From the NCBI GenBank assembly GCA_002900995.3, contig CM035304.1, positions 3,132,823 through 3,196,822 of the forward strand: a stretch of 64,000 bases of DNA, written 5' to 3'. Made by a program: the position numbers and the translations under genes. Positions 22,271 through 34,119 of the stretch are shown piece by piece. This stretch comes from Ganoderma boninense. Its lineage: Eukaryota > Basidiomycota > Agaricomycetes > Polyporales > Polyporaceae. The stretch's first letter is position 1. The number at the start of each line of letters is the position of its first letter. A model generated the notes under the pieces. It was not told the DNA's origin. It worked only from the letters and a program-made list of their open reading frames with translations, and searched no databases.

Positions 22271-25140
22271 ATGCCTGGCTACACCCTCACCAAGGCCCAA
22301 AGCACCTTCGAGCCTTCCCCTGTCACCCTCAAGAAGGCTGCCGTCTCCGCGCCTCTCCATGCGGACCATGCCGAGCCCGAACTCCCGAAGCAGTCTTCGG
22401 CTCCGACTTTGCTCCACAAGTTCGTGGAAGCCCACCGCGCCCTGAGCAGCTACAAGTGAGTGCACGCCTCCCAGTTCGTCTGACTTTGCCAAGAGTGCGT
22501 ACGAGAACTCTGGAAGGGGAAGATCCGCTTCCACAGTCCTGGTTACCACTCTGGTCGATGCCGCCAGGAAGATTCATGATCGCATGGTCATGGACCTTCT
22601 CTGGCTCATGATCAAATATTTCCGCAGCGAGATTCTTTTAGGTCTTCCACCTAGGTGGAGGCCTTTGTAAGGACGTCTTTTGTTGCTCCTTCCGCACAGA
22701 AGATTGTCGTCTTCCGAACCCAATCCATTCTGGTGAGGGACTCGGCGCGGGGGGAACCATCTGACGATTTCTATCGAAGCGGAAACATTGATTTCTCTGG
22801 CCTGTTGGACGCGTTGATCAGAACCGTTGTGCTAACATTTTTCGACGTACAGACAAGGCCAACCTATCATTGTCGATGGCCAGACCCTCTCGATTCCGGC
22901 CGTAGCTGCTGTTGCGCGCTACAACGCCGGCGTAGTCCTCGACGATTCGACCGACATTCAGACCCGTGTCCTCAAGAGCCGCCAAGTCATCGTCGACAAG
23001 GTCTCTAGCCAGAAAAGCGTGTACGGCGTCAGTACCGGCTTCGGTGGAAGTGGTAAGTCACGTCATCCAAGCTCGTCAATGGAAGGCAACATTCTCACCG
23101 CTGTCATCCTTGGGCACAGCCGACACGCGCACCAGCGATCCTCTCACCCTGGGCCTCGCGCTCTTCCAGCACCAGCAGTGTGGAGTCTTGCCGTCCGACA
23201 CCGATTCGGCGCCAGTGACGCTCCCGCTCTTGGACCCCCTCACCTCCACGAGCATGCCGGAGTCCTGGGTCCGCGGCGCCATCCTCATCCGCATGAACTC
23301 CCTCATCCGCGGCCACTCTGGCGTCCGGTGGGAGCTCATTGAGCGCATGGGCGCGCTCCTCCGCGAAAACATCGTCCCACTCGTCCCGCTCCGTGGCAGC
23401 ATCTCTGCGTCTGGAGGTTAGTGCCACGCTCTCTGTCCTATGCACGGCGCTCACCATTGCTGCTCCTGCTCCACAGATCTCTCGCCGCTCTCGTACATCG
23501 CCGGTCTGCTCATAGGCAACCCCTCCATTCGTGTCTTTGACGGGCCCACCACCTTCCGCGGGCGCCGCATCGTGTCGTCGCGCGAGGCGCTCTCCGCGCA
23601 CCACATCGAGCCTATCTCCCTCGCCTCGAAGGAGCACCTCGGTATTCTGAACGGCACGGCCTTCTCTGCGTCTGTCGGTGCGCTCGCTGTCCACGAAGCC
23701 GTCCACCTGTCGCTTCTCGGACAGGTCTGCACGGCGATGTGCACCGAGGCCATGCTCGGCGCGAAGGGGTCGTTCGCGCCCTTCATCCACGCGGTCGCGC
23801 GCCCGCACCCTGGGCAGGTTGAGGTTGCCGAGACGGTCACCGACTTGCTCGAGGGCTCCCGCTTCGTGGTGACTGCCGAAGAGGAGAAGCACATCTCCGC
23901 CGACATCGGAGAGCTGCGCCAGGATCGCTACCCGCTGCGAACGTCCGCACAGTTCTTGGGGCCCCAGGTCGAGGACGTCCTGTCCGCGTTCGCCGCTATC
24001 ACGATTGAGTGCAACTCCAGTAAGTGCCGGCGTCGTCGCAACCGTGGTGGCCTGATGAGCTGACCGCCGCTTTCAGCCACTGACAACCCGCTCATCGATG
24101 GCGAGACCGGCGAGGTACACCATGGTGGCAACTTCCAGGCGATGTCCGTCACCAACGCGATGGAGAAGACGCGTCTCGCGATGCACCACATCGGCAAGCT
24201 GCTCTTCGCGCAGTGCACCGAGCTCCTCAACCCCTCGATGAACCGCGGCCTCCCGCCCAACCTCGCCGCGACCGACCCCTCGCACAACTACTTCGCCAAA
24301 GGCGTCGACATCCACGCGGCCGCGTACGTCGGCGAGCTCGGCTACCTCGCAAACCCGGTGTCGACCCACGTGCAGTCCGCCGAGATGCACAACCAGGCCG
24401 TCAAGTACGTATCGTGTCTTGCGCCGCATTCTTGATGATCGGTAATCCTGACGATCTTGGTTATTATTACTATTAGCTCGCTCGCCCTCATCTCCGCCCG
24501 CGCCACGCTCAACTCGCTCGAGGTCCTCTCGCTGCTCACCTCGAGCTTCCTCTACGTCCTCTGCCAGGCGCTCGACCTCCGCGCGATGCAGCACGAGTTC
24601 GAGCTCGAGGTCGACGCCCTCCTCCGCCAGCAGCTCGCGCTCTCCTTCGCGCGCCACCTCGACCCCGCGGACCTCGACGCGCTCTTCGCCGTCCTCGCGC
24701 GCCACGTCCGCCGCGCGCTCGAGACGACGAGCACGATGGACGCCGCGCACCGCATGCGCGCCGTCGCGGCGGCCACGACGACGCCCTTCGTCGACTTCTG
24801 CGCGCAGCGCGACATCACCGCGCTCGACCTCGACGCGATCGTCGCGTTCCGCGCGCGCCTTGCCGAGGGCATGGTTGGCGCGCTCGTCCGCCTGCGTGAG
24901 GAGTACCTCCGCGGGAGCAAAGGCCCCGCGCCCGCGGCGGAGTACCTGGGGCGCTCGCGCGCGGTGTACGAGTTCGTGAGGACGACGCTGGGCATCCGGA
25001 TGCACGGCGCGGAGAACTTGCACGACTTCAAGGAGGGCCCCGGCGTCGAGGACCCGACGATCGGCCAGGACATCGCGCTCATCCACGAGGCGATCCGGGA
25101 TGGGAAGATGCAGGACGTCGTCGTTGGGATCTTCGCTTGA
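22271..25140 (+). CDS. PAL: Phenylalanine ammonia-lyase
   Basis: PAL removes ammonia from L-phenylalanine to give trans-cinnamate, linking primary metabolism to phenylpropanoids or to phenylalanine catabolism; the enzyme is a cytosolic tetramer. Six exons (22271-22455, 22853-23052, 23120-23416, 23477-24019, 24077-24404, 24477-25140) join in frame to 738 residues, within the fungal PAL range. The MIO prosthetic group forms from Ala225-Ser226-Gly227 in [15 protein letters not shown]; the intron after Gly227 splits the next codon. The catalytic Tyr is in [10 protein letters not shown] (Tyr119). His146-Gln147 in [11 protein letters not shown] matches the His-Gln pair of yeast PALs that also accept tyrosine, so some tyrosine ammonia-lyase activity is possible. 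[20 protein letters not shown] is the conserved Asn-containing substrate/MIO loop. Intron 1 is unusually long (397 nt). No frameshift or missing motif was found. Confidence 0.97.
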
Positions 25141-26437
25141 GGGCTTGGGGCTAGGTTTTGGGGTCGTATGAGTCTGTTTCTTGCATATTTGATTGACCTA
25201 TCTCTATCTTGTAATGTTTCCAGTTGCTGTCGCTTGTACCCTGTTGTACTTATACCTATAGATACACATGTAGATGTCAATGCATGCTATTCACCTCTAA
25301 TTGAACGCCAGAACATGTTCGCTCAACTACTATGGTGCAGAATCCCAGGTGTATACGTAGGTCCGGTGCGTATTTGCTTGCTTCGTGACAGCATTTCGAG
25401 GTTGTGAACTCTAATGAATGGCAGCCATTCCAGCGCTAGCGCTGGTAGAATCATGAGGGTCGTTGGTTAGAGTCGCGATCGATACCCTGGACTTACTTAT
25501 GTATCCCCGGTGCACAATGCAATGCTTGTTCTCGCTGCTGCAAGTCTCTACTTCGACCAACTTGTGATGCAAGGAGAAGCCCATGCCGATTTACCAGTAT
25601 GAATCCCAATCGCAGAGCAGTAAACAGCCAAAGATCTCAATCGGGTCTGCGCGACGAGCACCATTCAAGTGTTCGATCGCGATGTGGCACCTTGCAGGCG
25701 CATGATGTCATGGACTGTGATCGGACAACACTGGGCATCCCGACAATCGACAGAAACCGCCCAGCGACCCGCGAGCTCGAATCATAAGTATGGGAGAGTA
25801 ACCTTGTCATTTGGTACCTGTGGATTCATGTCTATTACTAAGAACCAAGAATTGGATGCATCGAGTGTCGCTAACCCTTCGAAGGTTCAACATGTTACAA
25901 CAAGTCTTCACTTATCACGCTTGTCTTGCCAGAAGCCCCTGTCAAGACGAGTTCAACGAGCAGATGCAAGGCGATATATGTAGAGACAGCAAGGACTCTT
26001 ACTATGCGGTATAGTGGCAAGACCTCTTCTTGATATTGGATGCACTGGTGTTACGTTTATGTTTGGAGTGAGAGGGGTATGACGAACTGACCGCGCAGTT
26101 GACTGACTGGCCTGGACCACGCGGTCCTTGACAAGCAGCGATCGCATCCAGGTTCCGGCCGTTTCGCTCTTGGTGTGCGACCACCACCATGCTCGTTGCA
26201 TCCTCCATTCCGCATTCCTGGCTGGAAGAATGTTCGCCGTCGTGCTGGGGCAAGAGAGACGATGGCGACGTCGGTTGGCGAAGTCCGAGTTGGGGATTTG
26301 ATGGCGTCTACCCCTAATTTGGTATGATAACACCCACATCATGGACGTAACCCGTGCTAGCCGTGCTGCCAAAATTGTGGTGCATACGTCGAGTCATCCA
26401 AGCCGCCCCTTGCTCCTCGCCACCACCGTCCTCGACG
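25141..26437. other. Intergenic between PAL and CPA2
   Basis: AT-richer than the flanking genes. Holds the PAL 3' region and the CPA2 promoter. No coding evidence was seen. Confidence 0.5.
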
Positions 26438-29400
26438 ATGACCGCGAGTCTCTTGCGGCTCCAGCCCTGCTGGAGCCCCTCTCGGGCTCTCGCCTCGGTG
26501 CGCTTCGCTCGCCAGTTTCACCTCTCGCATGCTCGACGTGCTCTTGCTCCGACGCGGCCCGTCAAGGCGATCGCACGGGCTGCCGTTGGCTCGTATGGCA
26601 AGCAGGACGGCGAGGAGCACGTCCTCAACTCCCCCTCGGAGATCGCGCGAAAAATTTCGGCCAAGGTCCTCCCCAAAATTCCGCGCCCCGACGTCCGCAA
26701 GGTTCTCATCGTGGGCTCCGGCGGCCTCAGCATTGGCCAGGCTGGCGAATTCGACTACTCTGGCTCCCAGGCTCTCAAGGCCCTCCGCGAGGAGGGTGTC
26801 GACGCCGTCCTCATCAACCCCAACATCGCGACGTGGCAGACCTCGCACCAACTGGCGTCCGAGGTCTACTTTCTGCCCATCAGCGCGGACTACGTTGCCT
26901 ATGTCTTGGAAAAGGAGCGCCCGGACGGTATCCTGCTCACTTTCGGTGGACAGAGCGCCCTGAACGTCGGTATCGAGCTTGACCGCATGGGTGTCCTCGA
27001 CCGTCTTGGCGTCCGCGTACTCGGCACTCCCATCCGCACGTTGGAGGTTTCCGAGGACCGGGATCTTCTTCGTAAAGGCTCTCAAAGGTGAGTTCTCGTA
27101 ATTCCGCTCAACTGGCTTTCGTATTTGGATTTTTCCACAGCCCAATGTCGAGTTCGTCGATGGAGGCGCTGCCCCCTGAATGCGGTCACGTGATATCACT
27201 CCTCTTGCGGCGATGTTTGGAATAGCACGCTTGGACGCGTGAAAACGCGCCGCTCGGCGTGAGTTGGCCCCCCTGGAACATCGATGCTTGAAAGAATATT
27301 CTCCGCCCTTTGTTTCAGGGCGCGTGTGTCATATTTCAACGCCAGCGCCCTGACAAGGGCCGTACAACTTTCGCAATACACAGGGGGTCGGACTGCTGAG
27401 AAGCATGCCAGCAAAGCAGGGCGGTATTGCAGTGAAATATCCAAAGGATTAGGTTCCATTGACGTCTGTCAACGGCCTATGGAACCGCCCTTGGTCAGAC
27501 CGTCACGGCACAACCTGTTGGAAGTCGCTCCCTATTCGTCATTGCGGCGTGTGGCTTGTTATCACCTCACGCATCTACATCGTCCTGTGTTCCGTGACGG
27601 GCCGCCCTGAACAAGTTTATGATATGCGCTGCATATGCGGCGGCTGACTGAACTCTGCGGATCCGATTTCTTGCCCTTTCATTTGCTCGCTAGACATAAC
27701 TCTAATAACCCAACGCCGCAGAAATCGACATCCCGGTTGCGCAATCTACGGCAGTCTCATCGGTCAACGACGCGCTCAGCGCCGCGGAGAAAATTGGTTA
27801 TCCGCTCATCTTACGTGCTGCATACACACTGGGTGGTCTTGGTTCTGGCTTCGCTAACAACCCGGATGAGTTGCGCGATCTCGCGGCAAAAAGTCTCAGC
27901 TTGAGCCCGCAGGTGCTTATCGAGCGGAGCATGAAAGGTTGGAAGGAATTGGAATACGAGGTCGTACGAGACGCTGCGGACGTATGTGCATTCATCTCAC
28001 TACGACCGATCAGAGGGCTAATGTACCCCCAGAACACTATCATCTGCTGCAACATGGAAAATTTCGATCCCCTGGGCACCCACACCGGCGACTCGATTGT
28101 CGTGGCACCCTCGCAAACTCTGCCTGATGATGAGTACCATATGCTCCGGTCTGCGGCTCTGAAGGTCATTCGACACCTGGGCGTCGTCGGTGAATGCAAC
28201 ATCCAGTATGCGCTCAACCCGAAGTCGAGGGAGTACTGTGTCATCGAGGTGAACGCCCGGCTTAGTCGCTCTAGGTACGCCCCGCAATCCACCCCCGCAC
28301 TCTATGAACTCACGTGTTCCGTAGCGCTCTGGCATCCAAGGCTACTGGCTACCCGCTTGCATACACCGCGGCTAAGATCGCACTCGGTCACACGCTCCCG
28401 GAGCTCCCTAACGCCGTCACGAAGACGACAACAGCATGCTTCGAGCCGTCTTGGACTACATCGTAACGAAGATTCCGAAGTGGGACCTCGCTAAGTTCAC
28501 GAACGTCAACCGTGAGGTTGGTTCGGCGATGAAGTCTGTCGGTGAGGTTATGGCTATCGGTCGCACGTTCGAGGAGTCTCTGCAGAAGGCAATCCGTCAA
28601 GTCGACCCCCGCTGGAAAGGCTTCGAGGCTTATGTCCAGCCGGAGGATCTCGATCGCGCGCTCAGCAAGCCTACGGACATGCGCCTCTTCGCTATCGCGT
28701 ACGCGATTTTCAACAAGAACTACACCATCGACCAGCTGCACGATCTGACGAAGATCGACAAGGTAGGCAACAGCACCTTCCGGTCCGCTCGGCCGCTGCT
28801 GACTCGAGTCGCCCTGTCCGCAGTGGTTCTTGTACAAGATCGAGAACATCGTCAACACGGTTTACGCCCTGAAGGCTGCTGGTTCCATCCAATCTGTAGA
28901 CAAGGAGCTTATGCAGCGTGCTAAGCGGATGGGCTTCTCAGATGCGCATATCGCCGACCTGGTGGCCTCTGATGAGCTTACCGTCCGCGCGCACCGCAAG
29001 TCGTTCGGTATCACGCCCTTCGTCAAACGGATTGACACGCTCGCCGCTGAGTACCCCGCGCACACGAACTATCTTTACACCACGTACAACGCGTCTGAGC
29101 ACGACGTCAAGTTTGACGAGCATGGCACGATGGTCCTCGGCAGCGGCGTCTACCGCATTGGCAGCAGCGTGGAGTTCGACTGGTGCGCGGTCACTTGCGC
29201 CCGCAAGCTCCGCGAGATGGGCAACCGCACGATCATGGTCAACTACAACCCCGAGACCGGTCTCGACCGACTTCGACGAGGCCGACCGCCTGTACTTCGA
29301 AGGAGCTCGGGTTTGAACGCGTGATGGACATCTATGAGCTCGAGCAGGCGCACGGCGTCATCGTCAGCGTTGGAGGTAAACAAGATCTGACATCTTGCGT

Positions 29401-31009
29401 CCCATCCAGTGTCTGATGCAGTTTAAATTCTAGGTCAACTGCCGCAGAATATTGCTCTGCGTCTCAAGCAGACGGGTGTTAACGTACTCGGAACAGATCC
29501 CGAGAAGATCGACAGCGCCGAGGACCGTCACAAGTTCTCGTCCATTTTGGACAGCATCGGCGTCGACCAGCCCGAGTGGGCGGAGGTGTCGTCCGTTGAC
29601 GCCGCCAAAGAGTTCGCCCAGCGTGTCGGGTACCCCGTTCTGATTCGCCCGTCGTACGTCCTGTCGGGCGCTGCGATGAACGTCGTCTACGAGGAGTCCG
29701 CGCTGGAGTACAACCTGTCCGCCGCGGCCTCCGTATCGCCCCTGCACCCGGTGGTCATCACGAAGTTTATCGACAACGCCCAGGAGATCGATGTCGACGC
29801 CGTCGCGCACAAGGGCAAGCTCCTCCTCCACGCGATCTCGGAGCACGTCGAGAACGCCGGTGTCCACTCGGGCGACGCGACGCTCGTCCTCCCGCCGTTC
29901 TCGCTCACGGACGACGAGATGGCGCACCTCAAGCAGATCGCGGAGAAGGTCGCCGCCGCGTTCGACATCTCGGGCCCGTACAACATGCAGGTCATCCGCA
30001 AGGCGGCGTCGGCGGCGGCGGGGCCCGACGCGCCCGCCGAGTTCAAGGTTATCGAGTGCAACCTGCGCGCGTCGCGCTCGTTCCCGTTCGTGTCCAAGGT
30101 GCTCGGGCGGAACTTTATCGACACCGCGACCGCGGCTATCGTGGGCCAGGACGTTCCAGAGCCGACCGACATCATGGCGCAGAAGCGCGACTACACTGCG
30201 ATCAAGGTCTCGCAATTCTCGTGGACGCGGTTGGCTGGTGCAGATCCCTTCCTCGGCGTCGGTGAGTAGCCTCCCCCCCTTCCTCCCCACCTTTTCTGCT
30301 CTGCTCGACCTGACGAGTGGACGCTGACATGGCATTTCGCGTACGTTTTGCGCTCGCGCTCGCGCCGCGCGCACAGAGATGGCGTCTACGGGCGAGGTCG
30401 CGGCCTTTGGGCGGGACGTGCAGGAGGCGTACTGGGCGTCGCTGCTGAGCACAACCGGATTCAAGAAGCCCCGCCCGGGGACCGGGGTGCTCATCGGCGG
30501 GGACGTGACGAAGCCGGAAATGCGGACGGTCGCGAAGACGCTGCTCGACCTCGGCTTCAAGCTGTACTGCTCGTCGCCCGCCGTCGAGGAGTTCCTGAAC
30601 GACATCCCGTACGTGTCCGCGAAGCGCATCTTCTTCCCGAAGCAGGACAAGCGCAAGCTCCGCGAGGTGTTCGACGAGTACGACATCGAGTGCGTCATCA
30701 ACCTCGCACGCGCACGCGGCAAGGACATGACGGACGAGGACTACGTCGCGCGGCGGTACGTGTTGCCCCACTTTTTTCTTCTTGCTCTCCTTGTGCGTTT
30801 TGGAGTGGTTGCCTGACGCGTCGCTTGCTTGCCCTGCCAGGAATGCGGTGGACTTTGGGCTGCCGCTGCTTAACAACGCGCGGTGCGCGCAGCTCTTTGC
30901 GGAGAGTCTGGCGAAAAAGATCCCTGAGGGCGGTTTGAGGGCCTACAGCGAGGGCCGGATACCGTCCGAGGTCCAGTCGTGGGGGACCTGGATCGGCTCG
31001 CGCCCTTGA
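26438..31009 (+). CDS. CPA2: Carbamoyl-phosphate synthase, arginine-specific large subunit
   Basis: Large (ammonia-dependent) subunit of the mitochondrial enzyme that makes carbamoyl phosphate for arginine synthesis; the small glutaminase subunit is not in the window. Exons at 26438-27087, 27722-27981, 28033-28274, 28325-28762, 28824-29375, 29434-30261, 30377-30755 and 30841-31009 cover the whole family, about 1,171 residues if the indels are ignored. An Arg/Ser-rich N-terminus ([20 protein letters not shown]) looks like a mitochondrial presequence. Both ATP-grasp halves are present: [20 protein letters not shown] in the first, [13 protein letters not shown] and [21 protein letters not shown] further on, and [18 protein letters not shown] in the second, then an MGS-like C-terminal domain ([16 protein letters not shown]). 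Four single-base indels break the frame: an extra T near 27070, a missing base near 28450, an extra G near 29265 and an extra G near 29305. Every splice site is intact. Intron 1 is 634 nt. Confidence 0.93.
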
Positions 31010-31458
31010 ACGTTGGCAATGGGACGTTTGCGGGGAACGCGATCACATCATCATCAAAAGTAGTTGTATCATAATCGGCCGAAGTGCTTCGTTGGATATG
31101 TTGGAATAATCATTAGACTGCCACACGCCACGACGACGTCGTCGTCCAGGGCCCGCGGGGGTCCGGCTCTATGAGGGCTTCAAGCTGCATCCGAGGAGGA
31201 CTGCACGTCTCGCGCAGGGGGGGAACTTTGGCGATCTCCGCGGAGTCGTCGACATGAACATTGACATACTCGCTTCCGCCTCTTCCTCCTCCTCCTCCTC
31301 CTCCTCCTCCTCGGCATACGTCGCGTCATCAATGACAAGGACTTCGTATTTTACGTTGTGCAGGCTGTGTCAGTGTACATGGCATGTCGGACGTGGAACT
31401 TATCTATCTACTCGTGCGACCAATGGTTGCATCCCACGGCATGTGTATAGCTCCCACC
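31010..31458. other. Convergent 3' region with (TCC)n
   Basis: Between the converging ends of CPA2 and the oxidase. Contains the trinucleotide run and no gene. Confidence 0.6.
31281..31313. repeat. Microsatellite (TCC)n
   Basis: About ten uninterrupted TCC units in non-coding DNA. Confidence 0.9.
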
Positions 31459-33195
31459 TTACAGCTTGTGCAACTGGCCCGTCACCCGTGCGTCAGGGAG
31501 CGGAACTGGCAGGAGGTCTTCAGGAGCGCAGAGCTCGTCCATGACCAGGTCCGCGGGTGGGGCAAGACGGACCGCAGGCTCGGTCACGTCGTGCGCGTGC
31601 ACGCGGTCGGCGGCGAACTTCCTGACGAGCTCGGGCGGGAGCTTGCCTTCGATGGCGTCCGCGACCAGGCGGCCGATCACGGGCAGGAACTAGAATAAGT
31701 AGAGCAGGCGGTGAATAGGACGGCTGCGGGGTGGTGGATGGGCCCGGGGTGAGACTCACCTTGAATGCGTGTCCGCTGCCGGACGTGGCGAGCACGAGGT
31801 TCGCGATCTCCGAGTGTGCGCCGATGGTCCAGTTGTCGTCGGGTGAATCAGTATACCTGTCGTAAGGGAGAAAGAGCCAAGGGTGAGGGGATGTGTGTCA
31901 GCGGGGCTACTGCCAGATAGCGGCTGTGAACATGCGTACCAGCAGAGCCGTGTTCCGGAGAAGAGCTTGCTGCCGATGTCGGGATAGATCCGCATGAGAC
32001 TGTCTCTCAGGGATTTCAAGGCGACTTTGGGGATCCGCAGCCCGTCGTCGCCATCCGAGATCACCGTCCGCGGGGTCGATATGTACGCGTCCGAGGTTGC
32101 AGACTTGACCTTCCGGACAAAACCGCCTGAGTGGATGGCACATTTGACTATGTTGTCCTTGTTCGGCTGTGAAGCGACGGGTTATTGCCAGTTGGTGGAG
32201 AGTTGGACGTAAGAGTATTCTGAAGGCATACCGGGAAGGCGTAAAACCCTGTATGGAAGTCGAGGTAGACAGGGCATGCCAAGTACAGCTCTGCCTCCTC
32301 AGGAGTCAGCTGGACGAAGGCCACGGTTTGTCTGGTGAGTGAAGGGGTCTACTTCAGGGGAGCTTTGGGCAACACCGAAAGGATAGGCTGACGTACCCTG
32401 TAGCGACGCATTTGGTGTCCAGACCGAGGTCGGGGAACGCAGAAGCCGACCAAGATCCTGTCGCCAGCACTACAAGGTCTGCGTCGTACGCGCTCCCATC
32501 TCCGCAACGCACGCTGGACACCCTTCCCTCCGACCGACACAGCTCCGACACAGCCTTCCCTGCGATGATCTTGCCTCCAAGGGCAGTGACCTTGTCCATC
32601 ATCCGCTGGATGCCTTGCGATGCGAAGGCCCATCCACCGTCGCGGTTGATAAATCCTCTAGCGTTGTCGGATACAGACACTTTAGCAGAGCTAGGGAATA
32701 CAGATCGGATATCTTTTGAGTTGAGAAGTGGCTCCACTGCTGCTCCGACTGCCTTGTCGTTCGCGTAGGCTTGGTCGGTGTAGCTGTCCGTGTGTGCCAT
32801 GGCGCAGTACACGCCCGTTCTGTCGTTAATAAACGATAAGCATAAGTTTCGTGCTGCATTACTTGCACAGCTCGAGGAAAAAACGGACTCGTGGTAACTG
32901 TCGGCCCATTCCTGAGTGTTCTTCCACTCGGAGATAGCCTCTCGGGCCAGATGGGTATAGAAGATATCTGCATATGAACTCCTGACGACTACCCGTTCAT
33001 CAGAAAGTACGGTCTTGAGGAAAGTTTAAAACACGAACTTTTGCTCATATCCGTACTCGCCGCATCTGGGGCTGGAAGTTGGGAAGAACGATCAAGGATG
33101 GTGACGTCCTTGTACCCCCGTTTCAAAAGATGATAAGCAGTAGACAGTCCAAAGCATCCGGCGCCGATTATGACGATCTGGCTATTGGTGTGCAT
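31459..33195 (-). CDS. FAD-dependent amine / fructosyl-amino-acid oxidase
   Basis: Member of the DAO-fold flavoenzymes (sarcosine, fructosyl-amino-acid and related oxidases), which oxidise secondary amines with release of hydrogen peroxide. Exons 33039-33195, 32397-32988, 32232-32331, 31940-32166, 31760-31856 and 31459-31689 join in frame to 467 residues. [20 protein letters not shown] near the N-terminus is the Rossmann FAD-binding motif, ending in the acidic [25 protein letters not shown] and [10 protein letters not shown] match the fructosyl-amine-oxidase branch. [20 protein letters not shown] and the C-terminal [16 protein letters not shown] contain the second FAD-contacting stretch and the usual region near the covalent-flavin site. 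All introns are 50-83 nt. The last residues are HKL, a weak variant of the peroxisomal PTS1 signal, which fits peroxisomal relatives. Substrate cannot be told from sequence. Faces CPA2 tail to tail. Confidence 0.92.
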
Positions 33196-34119
33196 TGGAA
33201 GCCATTGAAAAGCGGAATGCCTACTTGGTTGTCAGGAAGTCGAACAATGGAACGAATGACAATGCTGAACGCTCACAGTATGAGTGACCCTGTCGATGTG
33301 ACTAGTTCCAGCCGCTCAACATGGTCAACTTGCTGGACGAGGTCTACTTATATGTAATGCAAACCTTGAAGCTTGATCTACTGTTCCGAAAGCCGATCGG
33401 CGCGTTATCGCGCACTTCCCTAAGGTGTCTCGACTGTGATGATCGTCTAATCGATAAACTTGTCGACGACCTTCGAGTCAAGGGCTGGGCCGTTCTGAAC
33501 ATTATGCCCGGTGACCCGAATACAAATCTGCACAATTCATGTTAAGTAGAAAGATGACACATCCAGGCTTCCAACGAGCAGTGAGTGGGTGCGTGCTCGA
33601 ATTTATTAAGCCAGGATCCACCTACATGATGGTGAGAAAGAGCGCCGAGTTGGCGCGCCGAAGCCCGGTCCTGTCTTCGGTGACTAGACGCTCGGAACCA
33701 CGTAGTCCGTCTTCCAGTATTTAAGACCTCCTGGCATCGAGTGAGTGATTACAATGGCAAAATAAGACCCGGATTAATCTCGTGCTAACAGGATATACCG
33801 AAGGGTTTTGCTAAACCCAGTGTCTCCGAGCCTTCAAAGCTTCAATGGTAACAGCCTGAGGCTTCAAACACCCCACCATCACTGACCATTAGCGGACGCG
33901 ACCTCAGAAGCTGAAGTAGATAATTCTTTACATTCAACCACTTGACGAAAACAGTTGACACCACCGGAATAGGCCGAAACGGAAAGAAGTCGCCGGAAGC
34001 AAAGAATAACGATCTACCAGATTTACTACGTCTCATCATACATAGCGCAGTGCTATGTCCCCAGGAGTGTGCAGCCGTGAGCGGGCAAAGAGCCCAAGTA
34101 GCGCGGCTCCATACCCGCT
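33196..34119. other. Intergenic, nothing recognised
   Basis: Between the oxidase start and the decayed FunK1 copy b. AT-richer, with no family-like frame. Confidence 0.45.

Noticed and set aside
23104..25086. Long minus-strand frames over PAL
   Set aside because: Shadows of PAL codon usage; they cross PAL introns without splice logic.
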